The notes under the pieces are model-generated. The model had not been told where the DNA came from. It ran no database searches and was given only the letters and a program-made list of their open reading frames with translations. Source: Codonopsis lanceolata (lineage: Eukaryota > Streptophyta > Magnoliopsida > Asterales > Campanulaceae). Taken from it: a stretch of DNA of 64,000 nt. Below, piece after piece: positions 12,160 to 24,230 of the stretch; within the stretch, counting starts at the first letter, position 1; each line of letters opens with the position of its first letter. Location: the NCBI GenBank assembly GCA_013146195.2, contig CM028379.1, positions 62,689,631 to 62,753,630 of the forward strand. Reading direction: 5' to 3'. The translations under genes and the position numbers were made by a program.

Positions 12160-15100
12160 TTGTTGCTTTAAATCTTTTTCAGGAATGCTTAATGGCTATA
12201 GATTCAGAAAACAAAGACATCGGTACTGGGCCGGTGGTGCTCAAGACACATGACAGGAAACAGAAGTCTACTTACAGATATAGCTGAAGCCAAAGGATCC
12301 ACTGTTATTTTCGGAGACAATGCAAGAGGAAAAACAATTAGATATGGTTCAATCACTAGAGGAAGTCTCTCCATCAAAAGAGTCTCTCTAGTGAGTGGCT
12401 TAAGGCACAATCTTTTGAGCATATCCCAATTCTGCGACAAAGGATTACTATGCCAATTCAACTCCAACCAGTGCCTCATCAAAGTTCGTGAATCCTGCTC
12501 TACAATACTGACCGGCAATAGACAAGGAAACGTCTATGTCGTGGACTTAAATCTTCTAGGAAGATTCTCAAGCCTTTGCCTAGTAGCTAACAACGTTCGT
12601 AACAACAGTTAGCTATGGCACAAGCGTCTCAGTCACCTCAACTTCAAGCACCTCTCCAAGCTCTCCAAAAATGGGCTTGTCAAAGGTCTACCTACGGTGT
12701 CTGCCGACCATGACAGAAGTTGTAAATCTTGCCAACTAGGAAACTTTCCAAGTCTTCCTTCAAAAGAAAGTCTATCTTGTCAACAAACAGACCTCTTCAA
12801 CTTCTGGATATGGATCTCTTTGGACCTATCACTACAGTCAGTATCTCTGGAGACAAGTATACACTTGTAGTAGTTGACGACTACTCTAAGTTCACCTGGA
12901 TTGAAATAATGACTTCAAAAGATGAAACATATGATCTAGTCACCGCTCTTTTCAGAAGACTTCAAACTCAAAAGCTTGAAGACATAAGTGACATAGGATC
13001 TGACAATGGCACTGAATTCAAGAACAATGGTGTAGAAAGATACTGTGATGACCATGGGATCGACCACAACTTCTCTGCTGCCGGAACTCCTCAACAAAAT
13101 GGTGCGGTGAGCGGAAGAAACAGAACAACGATTGAAGCGGCAAGAACAATGTTGGCAAAAGCAAAACTTCCAAAGTACTTAAGGCGGCCGTCAACTCGCA
13201 TGTTTTACCGAGCAGATCCACAGTAAACAAGTTTCATAACAAAACTCTATATGAAATATGGAGAGGAAGAGCCCCAAACATGGGATTTCTTAAAATCTTC
13301 GGCTGTAAATGTTTTATTCTTCATAGTGGAAAAGAATATAGAGGAAAATTTGATGCAAAATCAGACGAAGGAATTTTTCTGGGGTATTCCAAACATTCAA
13401 AAGCATTTCGCATTTTCAGTAAAACTCATTTAAAAATCTTAGAATATGTGCATGTTTTTTTTGATGAATATGACTTGTTAGAGCCTAGAAAGGCTCCGAA
13501 TGTTGCTAATGATTCTGATAATGATGAGACAACTACAAACACAGCATCTACTTCCACTCCTCTTGATCGCAACCTGCAGACCTTCGATCTTGCTAACCCT
13601 TCACCGGCAGACTTGAACTCGCCGATACTCTGCCAACTCTTACGTTGATCCGAACCCATCTCTTACTCTTACCCCAAACACCTTTGCAGATCACTCATCC
13701 TTCTTGTTCATCAGAAAATGAAGGTTTCGAAGATCCTATCTCTTCTGAACCAGATTTTGGTGAATCTACTTCTCTACCTACTCCAGATTCCTTAAGGGAA
13801 GAACCCATAAGAAGTGATCTTCCTCCAACCATTATTGAAACAAGAGATCATCCTATTTCTCAAATCATTGGTGATCTCAACTCAGGAGTTCGTACAAGGA
13901 ATAAAGTTCGAGAAGAAACTATGTTTGCATATGCATTCGTATCTGAACTCGAGCCAAAGAAGATTGATGAAGCTATTGGAGATCATAACTGGATTGAAGC
14001 TATGCAAGAAGAGCTGAACCAGTTTGAAAGATGCAAGGTGTGGAACTTAGTTCAAAGGTCGACTGATCATCCAGTTATCGGCACCAAATGGGTTTTCAGA
14101 AACAAAAGAGATGAAGATGGAAATGTCACAAGAAACAAAGCTAGACTGGTTGCTCAAGGCTACCGACAGGAAGAAGGAATTGACTTCGATGAAACATTTG
14201 CTCATGTTGCTAGATTAGAGGCAATCAGACTCTTTCTAGCCTATTCCTCATTCATGGACTTCAAAGTGTATCAGATGGATGCAAAGAGTGCCTTTCTGAA
14301 TGGTGATTTTCAAGAAACGGTATACGTTGAACAACCTCCAGGATTTGTTTTACAAAACAAACTGGATCATGTCTACCGACTCAAGAAAGCTCTCTATGGC
14401 CTAAAGCAAGCTCCCAGAGCTTGGTATGAAACTCTATCCAAGTTCTTAATAGAACAAGGATTCGTGAGAGGAAGGATAGACACTACTCTATTCATCCTCA
14501 AGCACAAAGGTCATTCTCTTCTGGTACAAATCTATGTGGACGACATCATCTTTGGATCAACTAACCAAAGCCCTGCAAGAGATTCGAGAAGTCGATGAAA
14601 AGCAAGTTCGAGATGAGTATGATGGGAGAACTTTACCTACTTTCTAGGGCAGATTCAACAGACTTCGGCGGAATCTTCATCGACCAAACCAAATATGCAA
14701 AGGATCTAATCAAGAAATTTGGTCTTGATTCAGCTAAAGGATTTGAGACTCCAATGTCTACCGACTGCCATCTTGATAAAGATGAAAAGGGAAAGCAAGA
14801 GAACATGACCAAGTACCGAGGAATCATAGGTTCACTTCTTTACCTTACTTGCCGACGACATTATGTTTGTTGTTTGTGTTTGTGCAAGATTTCGAGGCGA
14901 GATCCAAAGGAAACACATTTGCTTGTCGCCAAACGTATCATTAGATATGTTTCAACAACAACAAATCTAGGCATCGGTATTCCAAACACAACAACTTCGA
15001 CCTAGTTGGATACTCGGATGCAGATTATGCGACTGCAAAGTGAGCGAAGAAGCACCGGGACTTGTCAATTCCTTGGAAATAGACTTGTCTCATGGTCATG

Positions 15101-15457
15101 CAAGAAACAAGGATCGGTTGCAAACTCAACCACGAGGCGAGAATACATTGCCGTGTTGCTCTCAACTCCTATGGATGAAGCAACAACTAGTGGACTACAA
15201 CATCAAGGCGCAAATTGTCCAATTATGTGTGACAACACATCAGCAATTTCAGTCTCCAAAAATCGGTGATGCACTCGAAGACAAAGCACATTGATATCCG
15301 TTATCACTTCCTCAAAGATCATGTGGAGAAAGGTAACATCGATGCGGAATATGTTCCAACCGAGCATCAATTGGTCGACATTCTCACAAAGCCACTGGAT
15401 GCCACCAGGTTTGCTTATTTAAGGAGAAATCTTGGTATGATTGATCCTACTGCTTAA
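12160..15457 (+). pseudogene. pol: S1 pol: protease, integrase, RT, RNase H
   Basis: Copia-order polyprotein. Protease near 12200-12260 is frameshifted, with the D-S-G region damaged next to SRHMTG. The GAG-pre-integrase block LWHKRLSHLNFKHLSKLSK lies at about 12613 and CKSCQLG at about 12726. The integrase core has DLFGPI, DDYSKFTW and SDNGTEF; the last acidic residue region (GTPQQNG, then SGRNRT) is altered. RT from about 13960: [44 protein letters not shown]. RNase H: STGTCQFLGNRLVSWSCKKQ, HIDIRYHF, LTKPLD. Frameshifts near 13230, 13640, 14580 and 15040-15290 break it. Several lie at CAG/CTG sites and may be consensus errors. Ends at TAA 15455-15457. Confidence 0.9.
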
Positions 15458-15670
15458 ATTCAAAGTCTTATTATTTTTCTTTCATACCAGAAGACTTAGT
15501 TTTAGACTGACCGGAAGACGTATCTTTCCCTTTAGCGGAAGACTTAAAGGTTAGTATCTTTATTTAGTCTATTTTATCTAAAGAGGTTTCTAAAGCAATA
15601 AAGGGGGTCAAGGATAAAAATGGGTACTTAGAAAATATCTAAAGTTCCCGCTTCTATGCTAAAATTTTTC

Positions 15671-15679
15671 TTTAAATAG
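15671..15679 (+). promoter_or_regulatory. Candidate internal TATA box of the accessory ORF (S1)
   Basis: TTTAAATAG, 149 bp before the accessory ORF ATG, in the 362-bp spacer after pol. The same TTTAAATAG lies 141 bp before the ATG in S2 (41975-41983). The spacer also has CAATAAAGGGGG (about 15596), a PPT-like Sirevirus signature. Promoter activity is inferred. Confidence 0.5.
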
Positions 15680-15819
15680 ACCTTGAACCGCCCTCTCCAA
15701 AACTTTACGAAACCCCTTTGTCTAAAATATTTCTCAATCTATTCCAACTCTCTCTCTCTCCGTGCAACTGCTCTCTTCGTTTCCAAAAATCTTCTTGTTT
15801 CTTCTTCTCATCAACATTA

Positions 15820-18800
15820 ATGGTACGTTCTTCTCTACTCTACTACTTGCATTTCATTGTTTACTGTTTCACATTCCATTTCTTAACCTAATTGTTTTGG
15901 AATACAAAAGGTCACTCTCGCGTATCCAACAGTATTCGCCATTGTTTACTAACAGTCGTTTATATGCTTTGAATGCTTACTCTCTTGAAAACTTATGTTA
16001 AACATTCCTCTGGTTTGCTTTCACTAAACATTTCTAGGGTTTCAAGTTTTCATTCCGATTTTTTTTAATAATCTCAGAAAAACTTGAAATTTCTGTTTGT
16101 TTAACATATGAGGTAAAAAGCCCTAATTTTTGACTGCATTTCTTTCAGGCAAAAATATCTAAATCCAAGCGTGACAGCAGGAAGGTGCTTGACCCAGAAA
16201 CGGACATTCCTCCAAGTTTGGATGTCAACCTTCCGGGATACCCTACTTTTCCCGCTGCTCATGACGTCATTGTAGCCCTGGACCCTAAACTCTACATACC
16301 CGGAATGTGTATCGACCTCCAATCTGTCTGCACTATTGCCGCCGGAGTCAAGGCCTGTGACGACATGAATGCTTCAGGGATTCTTCCACTCTTCTACCTC
16401 AACGACAAAGACTACAGTATTTTCTTGGCAGAAGAGTTCTACCAAAGGATGGAGCTCAAGAATAAGAATGCTCTGCGCGGATGGATTAGAGGCCGTCCTA
16501 TCTCCATCACCGCCAAGACCATCTCCACCATTATTGGTGTGCATTTCGGTGGTGCCCTTGAATCAACAATTGCTGAGGCTGATCATGCCTGGGACGCAAT
16601 GAGGGGAGTTGATACCCCAAGAGAACCACAAGGGAAGATGCTGAGGAATCTCTTCCCACTGGACGTCTACTGCACAAGCCACCTTATTGACAAGGGGCTG
16701 CTGTTCAAAGGTGGTGCACATGATATGTTCACGGCACAACAACTTAATCTTACAAGTGCCGTCTACCTTCAATCCCGTCTCAACTATGGCGCCATCATTT
16801 TCAACGAATTGACACAGTGGGTGGCCAGAGTCAAGAACAACCCCACCTGCAAACGCCCATTCGTCAGATTGATCAACGCTCTCCTACGAGACACTGAGGA
16901 AGTAAACTCTTCCTTAAAAGAGGATGAGCTTATAGTGGTGGCCAAGGAGAAGCAGCTAACTGCTTCGTTCTTCAACAAATATCAAGAATACGAGAACAAG
17001 CGAAGGCTGCAGAAAGGTCTTCCGCCTATCTCCATCGATAAGGTTGCTAAGCCAGTACCGATTATAGTCACTCGCTTCAACATGGAAGCTTATGAAGCGG
17101 CTAGCAAGACCTTCAAGAAGGCTTCTGCAAAATTTGATGAAAAAGTTGCTAAGACCCTCCATCAACAAGCCAAAGATCTGGCTGATGAGGCAGAGCAGCT
17201 CCTACGAGCCAAGCAGAAAGCCAAGGGCAAAAAGGCCAGACCGGAAGAAGAAGTACCAACTGAAGAGCAAGAGGCTAAGTGGATTAGGAAGGAGATGAAG
17301 GAAGGCCAAAAGGACAAGACTCCAGCCCAACCAACTCCATCACCTTCACCAGCCCAACCTTCGCCAGCCCAACCATCTTCTCAAGCCCAACCAACCTCAT
17401 CTTCCCAGCCTTCTTCTAAAACCAAATGACCACCCTCACCTTCACCCGCACCCACACCTAAACCAAAACGTAGGAGACTACGTAAAACCTTTGAAGACCA
17501 GCCACCTGCAGACCCTCCCGCCTCTACAGATGAAGCAGTTGAGCCTCCAGTTCAGTTGCTAAGGAAGAAAAAGAGGTCTGCCGGCACCAAGTCCTCTACC
17601 GCCGCACAACCCTCTATCGACGCCCAAACCTCTACCATTAACCAACCATCTACCGCCACACCAAGCCAACCTATTCCTACTGAGTCATCTACTCAGAGGA
17701 ATTCACCCCCTCCGGAGGAGTCTATCCCTCAGGAGGAGCTTCACAGACAGGAGGAGCCTACCCGAACCCCAACTCCTCCTCCTTCACGCTTCAACTACTC
17801 TCCTAACCCATCTACTCCTACCTCACCTCATCAAACCCAAATCACCTCAACACCATCACAACCAACCCAAATCCCTCCTACCAAACCAATAGACTCTACT
17901 GCTGCCAGATTCCTGTTTGATCTTTCCTCAGTAGCAGATCTATTCTCACCTGACCAACCACAACCTCAACCTCAACTTCGCAAACCCAAAAGCCTCTTCT
18001 ATCCTGCCCCCTCTTTCTGGTTCTCCACCGACCCTTTACCTGAACACTCAAATGTCAGTGAAAATTCTGATACTGACATTGAGTTAGACTCTCCACCAAC
18101 CCCTCCCCCTCCACCACAAACCATCTCCTCTTCCACCAACACCATTCCAGCCCAAGACTTTTCCTCTTCCGACTCCGTCACTCCTCCTCTTCAACAGCCC
18201 TTCCGGCTAGTGTCTCCTGAAGCCACTCCCTCTATCGGTACCGCTCACATTCACATTGGTCAGGAACCATCTTCCTCTCAGCCGGCCAAAGCTGAAATTT
18301 TGTCAAGGCTGGACGCTATTTATGAACGGCTAGGCGAACTAACAAGTATTACTACCGCTACCGCTGAAATCGCCACTACTGCGTCCAAAGCCAACGACCA
18401 GACTACTGCTCTTCTTCAGCAGTTTCAAGAAGATGTGTGGACCCGTTTTGGACAGATGAGACACGAGTTCACAGACGTCATGATCAATGTCGAAGCACAA
18501 CGCGACGAATGTGTCCGGCTCTGCTCATCTCTCTTCTACGAGCTGTTCCATGCCATCACACTGCATCTCGGCAACGGCCGCCCTCCTGTCCTAGAGCTCA
18601 ACAACTTAGCTCGTGACTCTGCTCACAATATCATGAATGCTCATCGTGATCGTGATATGGCCATCACGGAGGAGAAGCAAATGAGATCTATCAACCGAAT
18701 GCTGATGGAAGAGAACAGTCGTCTTCGTGAAGAACTCGACTACTGCTCTCGTTCCACCAGACCTCCCACAGATGCCGATGACGAGTACGTACGAAGAATG

Positions 18801-18869
18801 GAAGACCTTAAGAGACAGCGTAGGGAAAAGGAAGCAGCAGACAAAGGAAAAGGGAAACGACCGTGGTAA
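15820..18869 (+). pseudogene. S1 accessory ORF (aORF), one internal stop
   Basis: Joined as ATG (15820-15822) plus 16149-18869 it is about 907 codons in one frame. Only TGA 17427-17429 (about codon 428) breaks it. N-terminal 260 residues: a conserved globular domain with GYPTFPAAHD, IPGMCIDLQSVC, FYQRMELK, RGWIRGRPISITAKTIS and FPLDVYC. This resembles the Pfam 'putative plant transposon protein' family (Transposase_32), an inference from memory of the family style. Then follow a charged coiled coil (about 17060-17300), a long Pro/Ser/Thr/Gln-rich linker and a C-terminal coiled coil (LSRLDAIYERLGELTS to MEDLKRQRREKE). No signal peptide or membrane segment is visible, so an envelope role is unsupported. 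Function unknown. Confidence 0.85.
15823..16148 (+). other. Intron of the S1 accessory ORF
   Basis: 326 bp directly after the ATG at 15820-15822: donor ATG/GTACGT, pyrimidine-rich end TTTCTTTCAG/GC, AT-rich body with plant-like branch candidates. Removing it joins ATG to GCA AAA at 16149 in the frame of the long ORF. S2 has the same donor, acceptor and phase (42119-42463). Confidence 0.8.
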
Positions 18870-19270
18870 AATGTGTATCTATTTTTTTCCCTTAACCTTT
18901 GCACTTATCATATCTTTTGAAAAACTCTGTAAACATTAAACTTCTTTTTATAATACAGAAGATTATCTGCATTTCAAAAATGTCTCGTGTTTAAGTTCTT
19001 GTTATTCCATTTTCTACATCTGCTTAGAATTTAACCACTCAGTTTAAATTTATTTGAACTATTTTACTACTAATCTGTGTGCTGTTCCATGATTTCCTTA
19101 CTTTCTGTGCACATAGAATAGTCTTTACAAATTGAGGTGTTCTACTGATTGATAGAGACATGTCTTCCGTTATAAAGTGAATAAATCTATTAGACATGCT
19201 ATTATCTATCACATAGTCGGTTATAGCCCTCATTTGTAGTAATGATGACCAGATATAAATAGGAGGAGAT
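18870..19270 (+). other. S1 3' noncoding region and PPT
   Basis: About 400 bp, AT-rich, no ORF. It ends in the polypurine tract AGGAGGAGAT (19261-19270), directly before the 3' LTR, as in Sireviruses. Confidence 0.8.
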
Positions 19271-20540
19271 TGTTGATACTTATTGTATTTAGATTTATAT
19301 CTGCTCATACATTACACTAAGTTTTATACATCAGTGGCTAATTGGGCTGCATATCGATTAGCGTGGCAACTGTGTATAAAACTTTGCCTATTATAGCTTT
19401 TATAGGACTTCAACAGGTTCAGCGGAAGACCTCTTCAAAGCTTCACCGGAAGACCTGCTACAACATACAAAACGGCAGACCTTGTCTACACTCGGTCAAG
19501 ATCATGAAGTGTCCAGTCAAGCAATTCATGATGGATCAATTCAAGCTTATCCTTATTATCAATTAAATTTGAATTAAGACATTCCCTAACATCTCAGATC
19601 AGTCGAAAGTAGCTTTTCGAAAAGCAGGAAGACTTTTCACAACCTGAACAGTGAAAGCAGTGAAAGTCGTCACCTACTGCTCAACAACTCTCTCAGATCT
19701 GACAATCCAGATTGCCCAACTTCCAGAAGATCTCAGTACCCATTCCCTGCTCGATATCTGTGAAGATGAAATTCTTGATTGACAGCCCCATGCATTTAAT
19801 GCATTCAACCTAATAGAGCTGTTAAGTCTTCGTCTTCTCCAACGGATCTCCAGAATGCACCTGTTATAAATGCTGCCATTAAAGACTGAAGAAAAACAAC
19901 GTTTGACACTCGACGAATTGCTCTGAAAACATACTACAACTCTAAGTCTTATTATTCAGTGCATTCAAGAGACCCTCAATAGATCCAAAAGTCCTCGTCA
20001 ACAACAAGAAGTTGTGCATCAAAATTTATTGTTTTACTTCTTGTTGCTTTCATTCAAACAGCTATACTTCTGCACGAATTAAATATCCTGTTTTCACAGA
20101 TATTTAATTCCTTAACCCCCAAACACAAGTCAATATTTTGTACATGATCCATTGGGAATATTCTTTGTAATAGATCTAGTGGAAAACATAGTGCACTATT
20201 TAAATCCAAGGTTGACTGCCTTGGTGGTGGACGTATCACTCTTTATAGTGTGAACCATCCCAAAATACTTGTGTTAATTCTTTTTCTGCTTGTCTGCTTA
20301 TTTAACTGCTTATTACATTATTTATCTTTACCCTTTACAGCAAACTTAAGTAACTTGTTAAGGTCTACCGGTAGTCCTTATCGGCAGACTTGAACCAGCT
20401 TCATTGAAAGACTTCCGCTACTTCAATCTTTTCAATAGATTGAAAGTACCTTTCAAAGAACTTACTTAAAAGTTTTTAAGTGTATAATAAGCTATTCAAA
20501 CCCCCCTTCTAGCTTATTATTGTGCCCGTTGGGACCCACA
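19271..20540 (+). repeat. S1 3' LTR
   Basis: 1270 bp, TGTTGATACTT...GGGACCCACA, followed by TSD ATTCT. TATAAAT at 19865-19871. Reads clean: its CAG/CTG sites are intact where the 5' LTR shows losses, so it is the better reference for this family. Confidence 0.93.
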
Positions 20541-20545
20541 ATTCT

Positions 20546-20587
20546 GATCCAATTGAAGAGGAAGACACGTCCGAGTCAGGAAACTAG
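20546..20587 (+). pseudogene. G1 ORF0 3' end
   Basis: The last 13 codons plus TAG (20585-20587) of the pre-gag ORF, resuming in frame after the S1 target duplication (DPIEEEDTSESGN). Its in-frame return supports ORF0 as a real coding unit before S1 arrived. Confidence 0.55.
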
Positions 20588-20980
20588 ATAGGATGTCACT
20601 CCTGCATTAGTATTTAATTCCGTTTATGGCCATCATAGTCGTTAGGTTTGGTCATATGGTTTTTTGTTTTTCTTTTAGTCATAAGACATGGAATACATTA
20701 AGTGTGTCCAAATTTTGAGATGTGGGTTGAATTTTTGATATTTAATAAATTTTGGGAGATTATTTTTTAATACATTAATGTTTACTTTCAACTATATTTT
20801 GTATTTGATATTAGTTTCGAGAGCATAAGATTATGAGAACAACTTTGGAAAGGAAATATGATATTACATAACAAGTGTGTAGATTGTTTCCAATTACGTC
20901 ATAATAGTTAGCAATCATATATTAGCATGATGAAATTTTAGACATCATTTGACACTTCTTCATTTTTGTATTAGTATATT
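20588..20980 (+). other. G1 spacer between ORF0 and gag
   Basis: About 390 bp, AT-rich, no ORF seen. It ends in a TTTTTGTATTAG acceptor-like tract shortly before the gag ATG at 20981. Confidence 0.6.
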
Positions 20981-22270
20981 ATGGCACGTAGAGGAGGACG
21001 TACCGCTAACCGAGGCCGTGGTCGCGACCGAGGAAATAAGGGAGGAAGAGCATTAGAAGACTCCGTTTCCGAAAGTGTGTGGGAACAATCTGGAACCCAA
21101 TTTAATATGAGTAATGAAAACCCTGTCCCTGAAGTGCCTCAGCCAAACGTAACGAATCCCGCTTTAGTGGACCCTGTACTTATGATGAACCTTCTACAAA
21201 ATTTGACCCAAGCTGTAAACAGAATTCCTCAAATTGTCCAACCGTAACCTTAGCCGGCTGCACCACAACCTCAGCCTGCTGTACCACAACCTCCACCTGC
21301 AGTTCCTCAACCACGACCAATGGCAAAGGACCCCCTTGACATATTTCAGAAGAGAAGTCCTAAGCCTTTCTCAGGTGCGCCAGGCACCATTAAACCAGAG
21401 GAATGGGTAGAAAGTATGAAGAAGATTTTTAGAACGATGACCCTCACAAGTGAACAAAAGGTCAACCTCGCCACTTTCAAGTTCGAAGGAGATGCAGATC
21501 AGTGGTGGCAGTCCGAGATGAGAATTGTTGAAACAAGTAGGGCGGGAGAATACACATGGGAGACTTTCCTCGAGGTTTTCTACAAGAAATATTTTCCAAA
21601 AAGTGTTTAGGATGGTAAGCTGGTTGAGTTCCTAAATTTAGAACAAAGAAAGATGACGGTGGATGAGTATGCTATCAAATTCACGGAGCTATCAAAATAC
21701 GTTCCTGATCTCATTGAGAATTAGAAACAGAAGGCCAGGATGTTTGAAAGAGGCCTTGATGGAAAAATTAGTCATCGATTAGTGGCCTTACAGTTGAAGA
21801 CTTATGCTGAAGTTGTCGACTGGGCTAGAATACTTGAATGGGTATCAGCAAACTATCAAAAGAAGAGGGAGGAGAAAAGGGAGATTTTGAGAGTCTTGGA
21901 AGTAGCTCTCGGGATCAGTCGGCTTATCAATGAAATAATTCTTGGGATCAGTCAGGTTATCGAGGAGGTAGTTACAGTGGGCACAGGAGGAAAACCACAG
22001 ATGATAATAGATCCAATGGGTCAAATCAGTGGAGTCAGAATCGGAACCAAGGACAAGATCAGAGATAGGACCAAGGTTAGGACAAATGGAATGTGAATCG
22101 AGGACAGATCGAGAATTGTAAGACTTGTGGGGGAAAACATCCGACGTTGGCTTGCCACAGGGAAACAGAAGCTTGTTTTAACTGCAGCAAGATGGGATAC
22201 AAAGTCATAAATTACCCTGAGCCACTGAGGAATCAGTTATTCAGAACACTGGTGGCGGGGACAAACCTAA
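20981..22270 (+). pseudogene. gag: G1 gag (decayed)
   Basis: Starts MARRGGRTANRGRGRDRG. A proline/glutamine-rich stretch follows, then the retrotransposon gag domain with PEEWVESMKKIFRTM, ATFKFEGDADQWWQS and TWETFLEVFYKKYFP (about 21400-21610). In-frame stops: TAA 21245-21247, TAG 21251-21253, TAG 21608-21610, TAG 21722-21724. The reading continues in the same frame, and TAG/TAA at likely CAG/CAA codons fits C-to-T change. A frameshift near 21890 moves to a Ser/Asn/Gln/Gly-rich tail and a damaged zinc knuckle CFNCSKMGYKVINYP (about 22170), whose H and last C are Tyr. Confidence 0.85.
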
Positions 22271-24230
22271 AACAAATGAGCAGGGTAGATTGTATGCAAT
22301 GACCGCAAGAGATGCTTGTGCTACTAATGACGTGGTGGAAGGTACCGTCCAACTCTCTTCTCGTAGTTTGTATGCATTGATTGATCTTGGTGCAACACAT
22401 TCTGTAATATCTACATCCCTTGCACAATGCATGAAACTGCCGCCACAAAACCTAGAAATTGAGTTAGTCATATATACACCAACGGGGAGTCTATCCCAAT
22501 GACTTCTGTATATAGGTCTTGTTCATTGAATTTGGAGGGTAGAAAAAGGCCTATAGATCTGATTTCCTTAGATATTCAAGATTTTGATATAATTTTAGGA
22601 ATGAACTGGTTGGCCGCATTCCATGCTAAGGTGGACTGTTTTGGGAAGGAGGTAATATTTTGTATTCCAGGAGAACCGGAGTTTCGATTTAAGGGTTCTA
22701 AGCCAACGGCCCTAATAGGTTGTATCTCGGAAATGCAAGCTCATAGACTGTTAAGGAAGGGTTGCCAAGGTTATTTGGTGCACATTTCACGTAGGGAAGG
22801 GGTTAGTTTTGAGTCATTTCCTATGGTTAGGGAGTTTACGGAGGTGTTTCCTGAAGAATTACTAGGACTTCCACGAGAGAGGGAGGTGGAATTCTTAATT
22901 GATTTAGCACCTGGGACAGCCCTAATCTCTAAAGCACCTTATAGAATGGCTCCAGCGAAACTTAAAGAATTGAAGGAGCAATTACAGGAATTGTAGGAGA
23001 AGGAACTCATTAGGCCTAGCGTATCACTATGGGGTGCTCCATTTTTGTTTGTGAGAAAGAAAGACAGGACGATGAGGCTATGCATTGATTGTCATGATTT
23101 GAATCGGGTCACGGTGAGGAACAAGTACCCGTTACCAAGGATCAATGATCCTTTTGACCAGCTACAAGGTGCATGCTACTTCTCTAAGATCAATCTTCGT
23201 TCGGGGTACCACCAATTGAGAGTTAGAAATGAGGATATTGCTAAGACTGCATTTAGAACGCGGTACGGACACTACAAGTTTTTGGTGATACCATTTGGGT
23301 TGACCAACGCTCCGGCAGCATTTATGGACTTAATAAACCGAGTGTTTCGAAAGTTTCTAGATCGGTGTGTAATTGTCTTCATTGATGATATACTGATTTA
23401 CTCAAGAACTCGAGAGGAGCACGAACAACACTTGAGAGTGGTACTGTAGATTTTAAAGGAGGAGAAATTATATACGACGTATAAGAAATATGAGTTTTGG
23501 TTGGAAACGGTGAGTTTCTTGGGTCATGTAGTGTCAAAAGATGGAGTCTCAGTAGACCCAGCCAAGATAGAGGCAGTAGTAAACTGGGAGAGACCGACGA
23601 CCGCTACGGAAGTTCGAGGTTTCTTGGGGCTAGCAGGATATTATCATCATTTTGTAGAAGGGTTTTCTAAAATCGTAGGACCTTTAACCCAGTTGACTCA
23701 AAAAAATAAGAAGTTTGTTTGGACAGAAGAGTGCGAGGCAAGTTTTGAGGAGTTGAAGAAAAGATTGGTGTCAGCTCCAATTCTTGCTTTATCGTCAGGA
23801 TCAGAGAAGTTTGTGATTTACAATGATGCTTCGTTGAAAGATCTGGGGTGTGTATTGATGCAAGATGGGAAGGTGATTGCCTATGCCTCGAGACAGTTAA
23901 AGAACTATGAAAGAAACTACCCAACCCATGACTTAGAGTTAGTCGCGGTAGTGTTTGGTTTAAAGATTTGGAGACATTATTTGTATGGAGTGACTTGTGA
24001 GATATATACCGACCATAAGAGCCTTAAGTACATTTTCACTCAGAAAGAATTGAATATGAGACAAAGGAGATGGTTAAAGCTATTGAAAGATTATGACTGC
24101 ACCATTCTCTACTATCCAGGTAAAGCCAATGTAGTGGCTGATGCTTTGAGTCGTAAGAGCATAGGAACTTTGGCTAGTAATGTTAACAAAGGAGAAGAGG
24201 ATTCTCGAGAATATCAATAATTTGGGTTTG
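22271..24230 (+). pseudogene. pol: G1 protease, reverse transcriptase, RNase H
   Basis: Protease: ALIDLGATHSVIS at about 22375, where the catalytic D-S/T-G reads D-L-G. A frame change near 22490, then one frame to 24220: LDIQDFDIILGMNWL, the RT entry [29 protein letters not shown] and [10 protein letters not shown] (active site). RNase [29 protein letters not shown] and ADALSRK. In-frame stops TAG 22994-22996 and TAG 23447-23449. Few frameshifts here, so decay is mostly by point mutation. Confidence 0.9.

Larger units (their letters stand above)
2834..20540 (+). mobile_element. S1: Ty1/copia Sirevirus-like retrotransposon with 3' accessory ORF
   Basis: Bounded by LTRs TGTTGATACTT...GGGACCCACA with perfect TSD ATTCT (2829-2833, 20541-20545). 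Order: LTR, PBS, gag with two CCHC-type clusters and a coiled coil, pol with protease, integrase, RT and RNase H (copia order), then an intron-containing accessory ORF, PPT and LTR. The coiled-coil gag, PPT of AGGAGGAGATTG type and long 3' ORF are typical of plant Sireviruses (SIRE1-like), by family knowledge. A LINE (5578-11369) splits gag. Without it the element is about 11.9 kb. Confidence 0.92.

Noticed and set aside
15820..18869. Accessory ORF as a retroviral envelope gene
   Set aside because: No signal peptide, hydrophobic membrane segment or cleavage-like site is visible; the domain content is globular plus coiled coil.
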